A DNA stretch of 64,000 nt, taken from assembly GCA_963971535.1 (NCBI GenBank), contig OZ020585.1, positions 153,080,103-153,144,102 of the forward strand. The letters are read 5' to 3'. Under the pieces are notes generated by a model. It searched no databases. It worked only from the letters and a program-made list of their open reading frames with translations, and had not been told where the DNA came from. Source of the stretch: Notolepis coatsorum (Eukaryota > Chordata > Actinopteri > Aulopiformes > Paralepididae). This document shows positions 1 through 11,292 of the stretch, in pieces (position 1 is the stretch's first letter; the number at the start of each line of letters is the position of its first letter). Position numbers and translations under genes: made by a program.

Positions 1-495
1 TGTTCTATTAAACCAGGAAGTGCAGCACTATGTTGATAAGGCTGTCAGCAGTAGAGCCACTACTGCAGTGCCCTGTGCTGCAACACAACAATAGTGGACA
101 CGCTGTCTCACGCTGACTGCTAGCTTGTGTTGTTCGTTGGATTCGTTTTGGATTATTTGGGCTCAAAACGTAAACTACACGGACCCACGGTCTCACGCTG
201 ACTGAGTCGCTCGTGTTGTGGCTGTGTGTCAGACTCTGGAGGCACCCGCCCACCTCTACCTCTGATTGGCTTACCATGACATTTTACTCAACCTCAGCCA
301 ATCGTCAGCATGTATGCGCTTGTCTCGCGCACTGCCCACTAATCAGGAAGATCTGTCTGATGAAAGAAACAGGTTCAATCATAGTAACACGCCGCATTTT
401 TTGGCAGTAACGGTAACGGCGTTATTAAGATTGGAAGAGTAATCTAAGCCGTTAGTAACGCCGTTACTTATAACACCGTTATTCCCATCACTGGT
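1..495. mobile_element. hAT-like non-autonomous element, right end (left end outside or not found)
   Basis: The stretch ends in a block of TAACGGCGTTA-type repeats at about 400-495, closing with ATTCCCATCACTG. Read on the - strand this starts CAGTGATGGGAAT, which resembles hAT-superfamily termini common in fish. No matching left terminus or target duplication was found, so the left boundary is arbitrary. The short ORFs here (8-277, 213-410) have no recognisable content. This is recognition of the terminus style only. Confidence 0.4.
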
Positions 496-1860
496 CATTT
501 CAAAGATCTTCATGATTAAGTTTAAACAGAAGATTTATTGTGAGTTTAATTTTTTTATTAAAAAACTATACTCAAAAAACCTGTCAGGAAGCTACCACCT
601 TATATCGCAATGATGCTGGATTGGAACTTTGGACCTTTCGCTCAAATGACTGGCTGATGCTTAAGATCCCCGAGCAGCACAGTCTGCATTTGGTAAGTCA
701 GTCTTTAGTTTTAGTGTCCCAACTTCTTGGAATGATCTTCAACACACGCTAAAATCAGTTCTCTTCTGACCTATGGACAATTAAAAAACCACGATCACAA
801 ACCTCCCTGCTTCAATACATAATTATTTTAACTGATTTTCTTTATTTTTAATGTGTTCTACTGATTTGTTTGTATGTGTTTATATTCATCAACATAATTT
901 TAAATTAGGGTAACCTCAATGATCCTTTGAGTGTAAAATTTTAAGGAAAATATTGTAATGAATTCCCCAGGGCTCCCCTTGAATCAGTAATGAGAATCTG
1001 GAAGTAGGGAATGTAGCCACCCATATTATGCGAAATGAATAGCAAGCGCATTTTTCCATTATGACAAAATGCCCCCTTCTTGATGCGGAGCGAGCAGTGC
1101 CTCTGTGATGAGTTGTTGCTTGTTCTTTGCTGCAACATGGGTTACTAAACAGGTGTTTACCATGATCGTGCGTAACTGAATTATTAATGGCGTTGGCAGA
1201 CATTGAGTATTGAGTATTATTATGGTACTGTTAGTTCATTTGTGTTGTAATACTAAATATGGATGCTGAAATTGTTTTTAAATAATAATTATAAATATAT
1301 ATATATATATTATATCCTCACTTTTATAATTTTTATTTTATACACGTTTACAAATTAAACATAGTTGTTAACACATTAACATTGATAGCCCTCATACATG
1401 ATGATACTATTTGATATGAGTGTATTATTTTGACACTCAAAAGTTTGTGTGCAACCCTGATTTATGCTGTCGTCGGTGCATAATGTTCAACAATACCTTT
1501 CTTAAAATCCAGCTGTAATTTCTGCCTTCTGGGTATCAGTACTCGTCAAACAATCCCTATTGCATACCTCTGTTCGGCTCTGACAGGGTTGAGCTTCACT
1601 ACTGGATACAATGGTCTACGTTTGGTGGCCATGTGTACAACAGAAAACAATATACCATCCAATAAGTTCCACTTGCACTCGTCATTAGATCTCCAGTGCT
1701 CCTTCCACCAAATCCCCTAATGGCTTCCTGCTTGGGACATGTGCTCCACAAATTGGTTCTTCTGAATGATTAACGAGCATACGATTGAATACGGGGGGCA
1801 TCCATGATGATGCAGACTGTGTGTTTGTGCACGTACACGTACAGTACACTACAAAACTTG
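496..1860. other. Non-coding stretch, nothing recognised
   Basis: AT-rich sequence with a short (AT)n run near 1287-1312. ORFs at 540-752 and 916-1203 are short, have no domain-like composition and no credible splice context. No terminal repeats or tandem structure were seen. Confidence 0.5.
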
Positions 1861-2225
1861 AAGTCCTTAAAATGTCTTTAATTTCCCCTTAATTTGCCCC
1901 TGAAAACATGCAATACCCCTTAAAAAAAGAATAAGGCCACTTAATTTTTTAACTGGACCCCTTAATTTCACCTTAATTCCACCCCATGGGTATAGAATCC
2001 CTTAATTGTGTCAATTAAGGAAACCCCCTTAATCTTACATTAAGGTGTATTTAAGGTGCTGTTTTTGTGATTGGATAAAATAAGGGATAATTAATAACTT
2101 TTTAATACCCCTTAATTTGACGTTGTCAGGACAAATTAAAGAGGTCCTTAAAAACACCTTAATATTCTGCTTTCTATGTATCATTTCCTTAATTTGAACT
2201 TTAAGGGTTATTTAAGGTGCTATAT
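1861..2225. repeat. CTTAA/TTAAG-rich repetitive stretch
   Basis: The hexamers CCTTAA, CTTAAT and their complements occur on the order of 20 times in about 360 bp, in both orientations, often as 'accccttaattt' or 'ttaaggtg'. There is no fixed period, so it is not a simple tandem array. It could be the interior of an unclassified non-autonomous element or a cluster of short binding sites. The element type is unknown. Confidence 0.45.
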
Positions 2226-2279
2226 CTGTGAGGTGAAAAATAAGAAATAATTATAACAAAAGAAGCACTATATCGTATA

Positions 2280-2690
2280 ATAATAATTCATTTATTTTGT
2301 ATAGCGCTTTTCAATGACCCAAAGTCGCTGACAATAGGCAAAAAAAGAAAAAAGAAACAGAACCACAGGGAAACAGAGAACAAAATGAATACACAAGAAC
2401 ATAAAACCACAAGTAACGGATAACAAATACAGGAGTCAGTATAGGGAGACAGTCGGGAAACCGAGGGGGGTGGGGCAGGCTATGGAGGGCTTTGAAGGTG
2501 AGGAGTAGTGTTTTGAAGTTGATGCGTTCCTTGATCGGGAGCCAGTGGAGGGAGTGGAGGACAGGAGTGATGTGTTCACGGGACCGGGTGTTAGTGAGGA
2601 GGCGGGTGGCTGAGTTCTGGACCATCTGCAATTTATGGAGGGAGCAGGAGGTGATGCCAGTATGGATCTTGTGTGGTGGAACACACTTGT
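2280..2690 (-). mobile_element. L2-type LINE, 3' end (RT C-terminus plus 3' UTR)
   Basis: The - strand reading encodes HKLQMVQNSATRLL, then HITPVLHSLHWLP and RINFKTLLLTFKAL. This is the familiar C-terminal block of fish L2/CR1-group reverse transcriptases. It is followed by a 3' UTR whose rightmost part reads 'gggtcattgaaaagcgc' on the - strand and an ATT-rich tail at about 2280-2290. The copy is severely 5' truncated and encodes no catalytic motif. Confidence 0.75.
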
Positions 2691-2860
2691 TTTTAATGCT
2701 GATTTTCAAAAACAAAAACAGCAACAAAATGGGGCCAGTACCAGCATCAATCTAAAATAGAACACACTGATTAGTCGTTTATCACAATCATTGTAATTGT
2801 TACACACAGTATAATGGTCAATTATCATTTCTGTTGAGACATGTTGAAAACACATTTGGC

Positions 2861-2936
<76 letters not shown>
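2861..2936. repeat. (TAG)n microsatellite, left of the 15-kb element
   Basis: About 25 uninterrupted TAG trinucleotides. The same trinucleotide resumes at 18022, directly after the right end of the 15-kb element, which suggests a single microsatellite was split by the insertion. ORFs made of Tyr or Ser codons over this run are artefacts. Confidence 0.95.
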
Positions 2937-3302
2937 CACAGGAAAAACTGGGGAGTCATTTTCCCAGAGTAATTATTACGGAGTTATTATTTTCCTCTCA
3001 AGTAGTCATATTTACTCCATTTGGGGCATAATCATTGCCTGTGGCCAATAGAGTGAGAGTAAAGTTCCAGAAGAGTTTCTATTGGAGTAATACAGCATTG
3101 GTCACGCCTACTATCAATATAATTTCCAAATGTGAGGACGCCATCTTTCTCTCTCGGCAAGTCCGTCGCTTCAAGCTCAGGTGTGCAGCAAGAGCGCAAT
3201 ACAGCGATATTTTCCTTGGAAAGTTGGATGCCAAATACCAGGTAAGATTATTATTGTTATTTGTTAATTTATTAAACAGCAATGTGTGTAACTAATTTGC
3301 AA

Positions 3303-4198
3303 CATTACAGCTAAGCCACAGAGCCATCTATCACGATGTTCGCATGTTAGCTGCTATACGTTTGCACGCACGCTATTAAATAAACGTTTTACAGTTTTAT
3401 TGACAAGTATTCAATTATCAACAGTATTGCTATCAGGGACAGTGCACATTAATCAACATGTCGGTTTTCATGTAAAATGTATATGAGCTAGTGTATAGCC
3501 AGAAGCTAATTTCCACCTGTATAGGCCTGAGACCATACCTGTAGACCATGCCTGTAGGCTGTTGTTAAAAGTAGTGATATAACTATATCCATACAAAAAC
3601 TGACTTATTAAGAACATACAAGACAAGTAGACATAGTACAGGAGATGGAACAATTATATGTTACATGTTGGCGGATTTTGCTGAAACGGTGGCAGAGACA
3701 ACGTGTGTTTTACTCTAAATAGAGTCACCGTACATTACAGCTAAGCCACAGAGCCATCTATCACGATGTTAGCATGTTAGCTGCTAGCACGCACGCTATT
3801 AAATAAACGTTTTACAGTTTTATGGACAATAACTTAAGAACAGGTACGTCGGTGCAACACGAGTATTCAATTATCAACAGTATTGCTATCAGGGACAGTG
3901 CACATTAATCAACATGTCGGTTTTCATGTAAAATGTATATGAGCTAGTGTTAGCCAGAAGCTAATTTTCACCTGCATGCGGCTATACCTGTATAGGCCTG
4001 AGACCATACCTGTAGACCATGCCTGTAGGCTGTTGTTAAAAGTAGTGATATAACTATATCCATACAAAAACTGACGTATTAAGAACATACAAGACAAGTA
4101 GACATAGTACAGGAGATGGAACAATTATATGTTACATGTTGGCGGATTTTGCTGAAACGGTGGCAGAGACAACGTGTGTTTTACTCTAAATAGAGTCA
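3303..4198. repeat. Tandem direct duplication of about 430-465 bp, two copies
   Basis: The segment starting 'cattacagctaagccacag' at about 3303 recurs at about 3733. Both copies end in 'ttttactctaaatagagtcac' (about 3726 and 4198). They differ by a few substitutions and short indels, for example an extra 'catgcggctatac' in the second copy. It lies in the left subterminal part of the 15-kb element, just after a candidate 5' non-coding exon ending at 3241 with a GTAAG donor. Confidence 0.85.
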
Positions 4199-4548
4199 CG
4201 TAAATTTGCCGCGATGTGCTGTAGGTTGACTGTTTTACTAGCGGTAAATGGACATAACAAGTTAATTTGACGCACTGTTCGGTTCAACAAGTGTTTATTT
4301 GAACCATTGTACTGGGTTGACTAATTTGAATGAATGCCCAACAATTCGCCTCTAGATTGTGGATTGACTCTAGTCTTAATGCGGAACCAAACTGTTAGCG
4401 CTTGTTTCCGCCCAGACACTTTTCACTGTCGCTCGTTAATGGGTGCACGTGCACAAAGATTTGTGAGACGCTCCATCACCGTAATGTTAGGTATGTGTGT
4501 TCTGCCTCCATGTATAATATAATGGAAACTTGTGGAACTAGATAGCCT

Positions 4549-4661
4549 CACAGTACATTTCACAGAGTAAATTTTACTCAAACTGAGTCAATTTGAGCCC
4601 AAGACATGAGTAAAGTTTTACTCAGTTTGAGTAAAATGTACTCAGCGAAATTTACTGTATG
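4549..4661. mobile_element. Palindromic MITE with termini related to the 15-kb element
   Basis: Inverted arms of about 38 bp: the left arm starts ACAGTACATTTCACAGAGTA, and the right arm, reverse-complemented, starts ACAGTAAATTTCGCTGAGTA. Both continue into TTTTACTCAAACTGAG. The GAGTAAATTTTACTC motif also occurs at the right end of the 15-kb element (17970-18005), so the two may share a transposase. No clear target duplication was found. Confidence 0.65.
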
Positions 4662-4764
4662 GTGCTTTTGTAATATTTTCTAATTGTAACACTCCTCATA
4701 ATGCATGAGTTGTTGTGCCCTATATGTATCATCTTAGTAACTGTTATTATTTATTTGCCATCAG

Positions 4765-7700
4765 ATGCAGGCTGTACGTGTTAAACACGTTGACCGGCAG
4801 AAATTCATCTGTTTTGAGGGCCAATTGACCTTCACAACTTTTTTGGAGTGTGGTGAGTGAAACATTTTGCACAGCGTGCCGTTGGTTCTCAAAATGGCGT
4901 CCGCCTTGATAGTTAGGAACCAAATGGACCCTTATTGGTCTGTAACTCTGACTGTGTACAAATGGACCCCAACGTCCATTGTACACCGTCAAGAGTTAAA
5001 TTAACATTGATTTTACAATATAAATTGGGGTCCCAAAGATACAAATGCCATTAAATGGGTGCCCTTGGAATTAAAATGGTTGAGAATCACTGCTAGAGCC
5101 GTACAAATATTGTCTTATGGGGGTCCATGGCACATCTTTTCAAATGGGGGTCTGTGGGCTAATTGTCAATTTGGGGGGTCCTTGACATGAAATGTTTGAG
5201 AACCACTGCCCTATGCAACAACATACTGGGTATCAGTTTAGGCTTTCCCTGCATGTTAATTTAAGCTGTAGGCCTACAGTACAAAGCACAATCCATTTTA
5301 TTTAGGATAGAGTGAACCAATCAATGTCTTACACCCCTTCCTGACGAGCGAGCGAGCGTGATTGCGAAAATGATTAAAATGTATTCGTTTCAATCAGACT
5401 ATCCTGACCTGCCGCGAGCGACAGCAAACTGAGCGGCGATGTCGTTCCCCCCTCAAATATTCGCTCGCTGTGTCTCTAGTTGAGCGATTACGCGGCCGAG
5501 TCACGCCCCTAAACACTTTTTATTGGTCAAGAATCGCAGGCTGCTTTGCCCCCGTGTGCTTCCAGGTAACACACACACAGACACACCCGGACACGCGCCG
5601 CCTCATATCAGGACAGTGTCGCGCACGATTTCGTCTCCAGTTCGCACGCTCGCTGCCTGTCAGGAACCGGTGTTAAGTATGTCAATTAAGGCTGTCAATC
5701 TTCCTCATATGATCACATTTTCAGTGGCTATTTTAATATCCCATTTTATGACATTTTAATTAATACAAATTAAATAAATTGCACAACAGATTTATCAATA
5801 AGCTTGTGCAATCTTGTTTTGTCTATAGTTGCCAAGAAATTTGAAATTCCTACTACCTTGGACTTAAAGGTCTATGATGACTCAAACACTGAAGTCGACG
5901 ACGAGGCGTTTCAATTTCTTCTAAAAAAACCAGACCTGGGTGTGTTGGAGATTTGTTCACCCCAAGACTCAAATCCTGAAGGTGAGTTGCTAACATGGAG
6001 CCTTATAGCCTCATCCATACAGTCCTGGCTGCTTGAAGCCTTTTTACAACGTTTCCGGGTTCCCGTTTTTTTCGCTCTGATTGGCCAGGTCATGTGACAT
6101 GAGCGGCAATCGTGGGACGGCAAGTTTCTACACTGGTTAAGGGCACTCTTCGAAGTTGGTTAAGGTTAGAGTTTGTCTTAGAGCATGGCGATAGAACGCC
6201 AGGTAGTTTGCAGGCTGTTCGACGCGGAAATGGGCAAACACGCTATTGGGCGCACATGTCACATGACCTGGCCAATCAGAGCGCCGGAAACGCGGATGCG
6301 TTGTAAAAAGGCTACACGTGTCCTGGCTAACCTAAAATGTCACACAGGTACTGTATATTTTTGTACTTTGAAATGATCTTTGTATATATGCCCAATGTAA
6401 CGTGTGGATCCTTCCTAATCTAATGTGGCCTTTTTACATTACACTTGTCACAAACATTCCTATCTAATCACACTTATATGTCTACATGATTGTTAGATTC
6501 AGTGAGGACCTCTGCAAGCAACTCCAGCCAAAGCTCCGTTCTCAGCTCTGGTGCAAACAATGAGGGGGAGTCTGATGACACCATCATTTTGCAGTCTAGT
6601 CCTGCTCCAAGAAACGGTGCTGACCTGACTCGTATCACTCTGGTAAGCTTTGCATATGACTGTTTGAAATGGAGATGGTGACTCTGATAAAGGGGTAGCA
6701 TGGGCATTGGGGATGGCCAAGTACAATTGGGGAGAAAATGGGGGGGGGGTCATGGTTTACATTTGTCACCTTAACCCTTTCACTGCCGCACAACAGCAGG
6801 TTAACCCTTTCACTGCCGCACTACAGAAGGTTAACCCTTTACTATCACACTACCGACAGTAACCGTCAGTAGTGTGATAGTAAAGGGTTAACCTTCTGTA
6901 GTGTGGCAGTGAAAGGGTTAAATATACTTGGCCACCAAATGACTGTCTATCCATGTGTGTGTGTCGTCGTCGTCCCCCCCCCCTTTTTACTCCCGCTTAG
7001 ATGACTGAAAAGATTCTGAGGGACACAGCTGGAGGAGAGAGGATCATTGCCGATTATGCTCGGACAAAAACCCTAACGGATACCAGAAGACGCGACATGG
7101 TGAAGATATTGGTTGCGCACATGGCAAAAGAGCATGGGTAATTATGTTGTCATCTAAACATTACGCACCCAATACACATTTTTGGTTTTTACTAAGATCC
7201 TCCTTTTTGCAGAATTGGTAAATGATAAATGGTTATCCAAAGCGCTTTACATAGATTGTGCAGAAGGCATTGGCACAGCAATACTTTTGTTTGGATCTCA
7301 TACTTGTGTATGTGTGCACTGTAGGACGAGTCCTTCAAGGCGTGTTAAAGAAGACTACGCAAAGGGCATCACTGCCTTATTCCCATACCTGGCCGATCCC
7401 CAGGGCAATTTGGGATATGTAAGTACATCAGGGAAAAGTGCAGAGAGACATTTCATCGGCGACTCAGTGCATGTGTGTTCCTGTGGGTCGCCCATCTTGC
7501 GTGTGTGTTAAAACTGCATGACAAATAAAGACTTCTAGTCTAACAATTATTATGTTTATAGGTCATTCTTGTTATATAATTTCTAGGGATGTTCGATATT
7601 GGCTTTTTTTTACCGATATCCGATATACCGATATTGTCCAACTCTTTAATTTCCAATACCGATATCAACCGATACCGATATATGCAGGGTTTCTCCCCCC

Positions 7701-10700
7701 CCACCCCCCCCCCCCCCCCCCAAAAGGAAAAATTTCAGGTAATTAACATTAGGCTACATATCTCTTGTCGTGGAATTAACACAACATTATGCATAACATT
7801 ATCCAATCACATGCATGGTACATAAAACACCAACCCCTTTACTCCTCACTTCTCTGGAATTGCTTAAAAGGGCTGTGCGGAGTACGATTTCAACTAAATA
7901 TTTGTAAACATTTCTGTATGCTGACCATTTCTCCTAACCTCAACAATTTCAGAACCACAGATGTCCTACCTGTTGACCTTGATTTTAGCAATTATTCAGA
8001 GAAGGGCATGTGTTAAGTTTTAAGGAGAGAAATAAACACATTTACACATGCCCATTTAAACCAAATAACACTTTTTTTTTCTCTTTACTTCTTGTGTTTT
8101 AGGAGCAGTATTACAATCCAGTAGATGGGAGTGGGTTTCTGGCATGGAGGGTGAAATCACTTCAAAAGCTAGCATCAGAGGGACAAAAGAAGAGCCGTAA
8201 TGTTCAGCCACTGATCGGTATGTAATTTTGATTGTCCCAGTCCACTGTTTATCTAGCAACTGTGAAGATGGATCATTATAGTAAATGCATATCACTGGAA
8301 AGTATTGCAGCAGTATGTGTGGTTTCTACACTGTTACAGGTGGTCCAAGTTCTGGCGACAGAGCCCCCTTCTCTGAGGAAAACCAGCTAACCACAGACAC
8401 CCAGTTTCGTGAGGCCAGTGCACTGATGAAGCATACAACTGATGAAGCAATCATCAAGGAGAAGATGAAACAGACCTTCACCCATCGCCAAGAAATGATG
8501 CATGACCCAATCAAGTTCTCTGAAATATTCACCACCTTTCCACGATTCCTAGACATCACAGGAATGGTATGTGGCTTGCATTAAAGTCTAACTGAAATGA
8601 AAAAATGACCTTTTTAAACAATTTAGATCACATCCCTGGTCATAGGGTGAACCTATTTAATAGGGCTGTCCCTGACTAAGGATTTGGATGGTCGACTAGG
8701 ATTGTAAAAAAAAAATAAAAAAAAAAGTATATATTTTTTTTTTTTTTTTATCATTCCATTTGGGCTGTGGGGGGTGCTTAATGTCTGAAGGAGTCAACTG
8801 AAGGCTTCTTGTCCTCTGCAAAAGCATACAATTGGTCCACTGATGAAATCCTCTTTCAGTGCCTCTGTGCCTGTTTTCGTAGGCAGTTAGCCTCTGGTAT
8901 GCCTGCCATTAGCGTTAGCCACGCTTCTATGCCTCTTTTCTTTTGAAAAAAATTATAATATATATATATATATATATTTTTTTTTTTATAATATTATATT
9001 CGACTAAGAGGTTGGCCAGTCGACTACGGCCCCTTTCGACCGATTAGTCGACTAATCGATTAATAGGGGTCAGCCCTACTATTTAACAATGTATGACAAA
9101 AAAAATTCAACCATGTTTTATTCCATCTTGTCTGCAGATTGAGCAGGATTTCAGTCTGATGTTTGGTGATGACATCTCTGCAAAGTTCCTGGAGAAGTGG
9201 CCTACTTTCTGCAGGCAGAAAGTCCTTGAACAAAGCTGTGGCCTCACCCAGACCGGCGACCTTCAAGACCTGCTTCAGAATGCTGAATCCACAACAGACA
9301 CAATAGAACTGAACAATGGTATGCTTGAATTAAAGGAATATAATAATGGAAGGGTGAATTGTTTTTTAAACAAATGGAAACACAGCTTTTAGTCAAATGT
9401 ATTTCTGATTTTTTTTATTTAATTTTTTGTATTTTTAGCATGGGACAGTGAAATGTCCTCCCTCTTGCTCCTTGTCCACCTCCTGCCACCATCACCTCAG
9501 GGACGCAACAAGAGACTGGGAAAGCTCTCAGCCAGAGAAGCCATTGACTCCCTTGTGAAGTTCATAAAGGTATGGTTACAGTTGCCTATATTATCGGCCG
9601 ATATTGGCATTCAAATGTGATATAGGAAAATATCGGTAAAAAAAAAATTAATTATTCTTTTTACATTTCTATAACCAACCTTTATTTACCCAGGCAAGTA
9701 AGAACAAATTCTGATTTTATTTATTGTCAAAAGTATGCATAATGTTATGTTAATTCCACAACAAGACATATGTAATGTTAATTACCTGAAATTATTCTGT
9801 TTTTTGGGGGGGAAACCCTGCATATATCGGTATCGGTTGATATCGGTATTGGAAATTAAGAGTTGGACAATATCGGTATATCGGTAAAAAAGCCAATATC
9901 GAGCATCCCTAGTTACAGTTGAATTAAAGTATAAGAAGGATCACTGTTCTGTCTAGGGGTGCATGATATTGATTTGTTGACCCCGATATCGATACCAATA
10001 ACTTTCTGCTCCTCAAGGTCGATACCGATAACCGATATATATATTTATTGTACTATAATTATAAATTTTTTTATGTATATTCCTGTAGTTTTGACCTAAC
10101 CAGATTTATCATGACATGAGCGTTACTATATGAACAAAACAAAGCCAAGAGAACAGTTTTGACTCTTCAAATAAAGTGACTATTTATTTTTCCAAATAAA
10201 TATAATTTGAGTCGATCACAAAATTCACAATCCGTCAATGTCATTAACAATGTGTTTCCCTGAACAACTAAAAACCAACAGGTATTGTGCTTTGTCAGTA
10301 GGGATGCTGTTCACATTTGAACCGATACGGTACCGGTACCTGTGAATCGATACCGGTACCCAACGGTACCTTTTTCGGTACTTTAGTCTCTAAAAATGTA
10401 ATCTACCTACCTCAGTTGTGAGAAGAAAAAAATCCAAACTTCAAATAACCACATTTTCGACCGTTTTTGGCTTGCCTTTGCCCCGACTGCTTTGTTGTTG
10501 AATCAAGTCAAATCCTAAATAAGCATATATAGTGCGTGTGAATGTTGACATGAAAAGAAAAAAGTAAAAAAAAAATATATATTTTTTTTATTATCAGAGC
10601 TATCAATACTTTTATCGGGATGACGTCATAATTGCTGATATCGGCCTGATAATTATCGTGCATCCCTAGTTCTGTCCCTGATATTGACCTGCATGATTGA

Positions 10701-11074
10701 AATCATGCAAAGACCACGGTTTGCAAACCGTGACTAATTTTAATAGCAAGACTAATGAAGTTCTCTTGTCACAGACTGGGACCAGTATCCAGGGGCATTT
10801 GGACAGCATCACGGAGAGCCTTCAACCCTATCTGCTTGCTGTGGGGACCCAGTACTTCATTGTGATTGACAAACATGCAATCCCTTGTAAGTCACCAGAC
10901 TCTCTTGCCTCTTTTGATGAGCTTTTCAAAGCTCATTTTGTCTTTGGTACCTCATACAACCGGGATCTGGCCAATATGTACAACTTCTTGCAAACCGCCA
11001 TTTACAAGATCGATGCTGCTACCACTAATGTCAACCCCAGGGTTAAAGAGATGAGGGCTCGGATGCTGCACTGA
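4765..11074 (+). CDS. Ten-exon gene for a 523-aa protein with N-terminal ubiquitin-like fold; unnamed teleost multicopy family
   Basis: Coding exons by GT-AG sites: 4765-4852, 5829-5981, 6497-6642, 7001-7137, 7325-7418, 8103-8217, 8340-8566, 9138-9318, 9439-9569 and 10775-11074. They sum to 1572 nt (523 codons plus TGA) and every junction phase agrees. The start is the ATG directly after an acceptor at 4763-4764, so an upstream non-coding exon is expected; one candidate ends at 3241. Residues 1-75 (MQAVRVKHVDRQKF ... LKVYDDSNTEVDDEAF ... LGVLEI) resemble CIDE-N or PB1 domains. A Ser-rich acidic linker follows, with ESDDTIIL, which looks like a SUMO-interaction motif. Then come TLTDTRRRDMVKILVAHM, TSPSRRVKEDYAKG and FTTFPRFLDITGM, which I recall from abundant uncharacterised fish proteins. 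The biochemical role is unknown. Its place upstream of a transposase-like gene inside matched termini suggests an accessory transposition protein. Confidence 0.8.
4872..5212. mobile_element. hAT-like MITE sequence in intron 1
   Basis: The intron contains a left-type terminus 'ttggttctcaaaatgg' (about 4883) and two right-type termini, TTGAGAATCACTG (about 5080-5092) and TTTGAGAACCACTG (about 5199-5212). This suggests two overlapping or nested members of the CAGTGGTTCTCA hAT-MITE group. Exact ends and target duplications could not be fixed. Confidence 0.4.
5213..5828. other. Remainder of intron 1, GC-rich stretch at 5340-5670
   Basis: This interval continues intron 1 of the ten-exon gene up to the acceptor at 5827-5828. 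A CpG-rich part (5340-5670) has several short overlapping ORFs without recognisable content. It could hold an alternative promoter, but no motif supports that. Confidence 0.4.
6016..6337. mobile_element. Foldback MITE in intron 2
   Basis: The left part (about 6024-6100: 'cctttttacaacg', then 'gctctgattggccaggtcat') is repeated as its reverse complement at about 6255-6325, giving arms of roughly 75 bp. The inverted partial gene copy at about 15150-15185 reads straight through this point without the element, which gives an empty site and confirms an insertion. The target duplication is probably very short (TA). Confidence 0.75.
6770..6925. repeat. Near-perfect palindrome in intron 3
   Basis: Arms of about 60 bp, containing 'ttaaccctttcactgccgca', 'ctacagaaggttaaccc' and 'actatcacactac', are mirrored around a centre near 6860. 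The left side also has one extra tandem copy of the 'ttaaccctttcactgccgca' block. It could fold into a long hairpin in nascent RNA or single-stranded DNA. No element family was recognised. Confidence 0.8.
7584..7810 (+). mobile_element. hAT-like MITE (TAGGGATG ... ATATCGG family), partial, intron 5
   Basis: It starts TAGGGATGTTCGATATTGGC and continues with ACCGATATACCGATATTG. This matches, in opposite orientation, the right part of the element at 9583-9911, including 'cataacatta' and the 'ggaattaacacaacat' region. The right terminus is missing or diverged. A poly-C run lies at 7700-7720. Confidence 0.65.
8661..9078. mobile_element. hAT MITE with 8-bp target duplication CTATTTAA, intron 7
   Basis: The element starts TAGGGCTGTCCCTGACTAAG and ends CAGCCCTA. 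CTATTTAA occurs directly on both sides (8653-8660 and 9079-9086). The interior has A- and T-runs and repeated TCGACTA motifs. Terminus and 8-bp duplication fit the hAT superfamily. Confidence 0.9.
9583..9911 (-). mobile_element. hAT-like MITE (ATATCGG family) with target duplication GTTACAGT, intron 9
   Basis: The right end reads ATATCGAGCATCCCTA, the reverse complement of the start of the copy at 7584. GTTACAGT flanks it at 9575-9582 and 9912-9919. The left terminus is slightly eroded. Confidence 0.85.
9954..10668. mobile_element. hAT non-autonomous element with target duplication GTTCTGTC, intron 9
   Basis: It starts TAGGGGTGCATGATATTG and ends ATTATCGTGCATCCCTA. The 8-bp duplication GTTCTGTC is present at 9946-9953 and 10669-10676. 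A second repeat with 'accgatacggtaccggtacc' begins near 10301 inside it and is probably nested. No transposase coding was seen. Confidence 0.9.
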
Positions 11075-11277
11075 TTTCTTTTTTATACTGAGAGGATATT
11101 TTATCTCTGGCCTCTGATGCTGCACAGACTTTTGATACTGAGAAGATATTTTATCTTGAGGCCTCTGATGCTGCACAGACTTTTGATACTGAGAAGATAT
11201 TTTATCTTGAGGCCTCTGATGCTGCACAGACTTTTGATACTGAGAAGATATTTTATCTTGAGGCCTCTGATGCTCCA
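11066..11277 (+). repeat. 51-bp tandem array between the two genes, about four units
   Basis: The unit contains 'ctctgatgctgcacagactt' and 'gatactgagaagatatttta'. The first, diverged unit contains the stop codon of the ten-exon gene (TGA at 11072-11074). The last unit runs into the reading frame of the downstream gene. In that frame the unit encodes ASDAAQTFDTEKIFYLE without stops, with the frame opening only after a TGA in the first unit. Confidence 0.9.
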
Positions 11278-11292
11278 GTGTTTTTTGATAAG

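Noticed and set aside
2706..3031. ORFs of poly-Tyr (- strand) and poly-Ser (+ strand)
   Set aside because: They are translations of the (TAG)n microsatellite; the same happens at 17931-18158.
3035..3295. 86-codon ORF as a gene
   Set aside because: No family features and it runs through a good splice donor at 3241. At most its upstream part is a non-coding 5' exon of the ten-exon gene.
11278..11292. Start of the Tnp2-like protein at GTG 11278
   Set aside because: GTG is not a normal eukaryotic start; the first in-frame ATG is 11293, just before the first zinc-finger cysteine.
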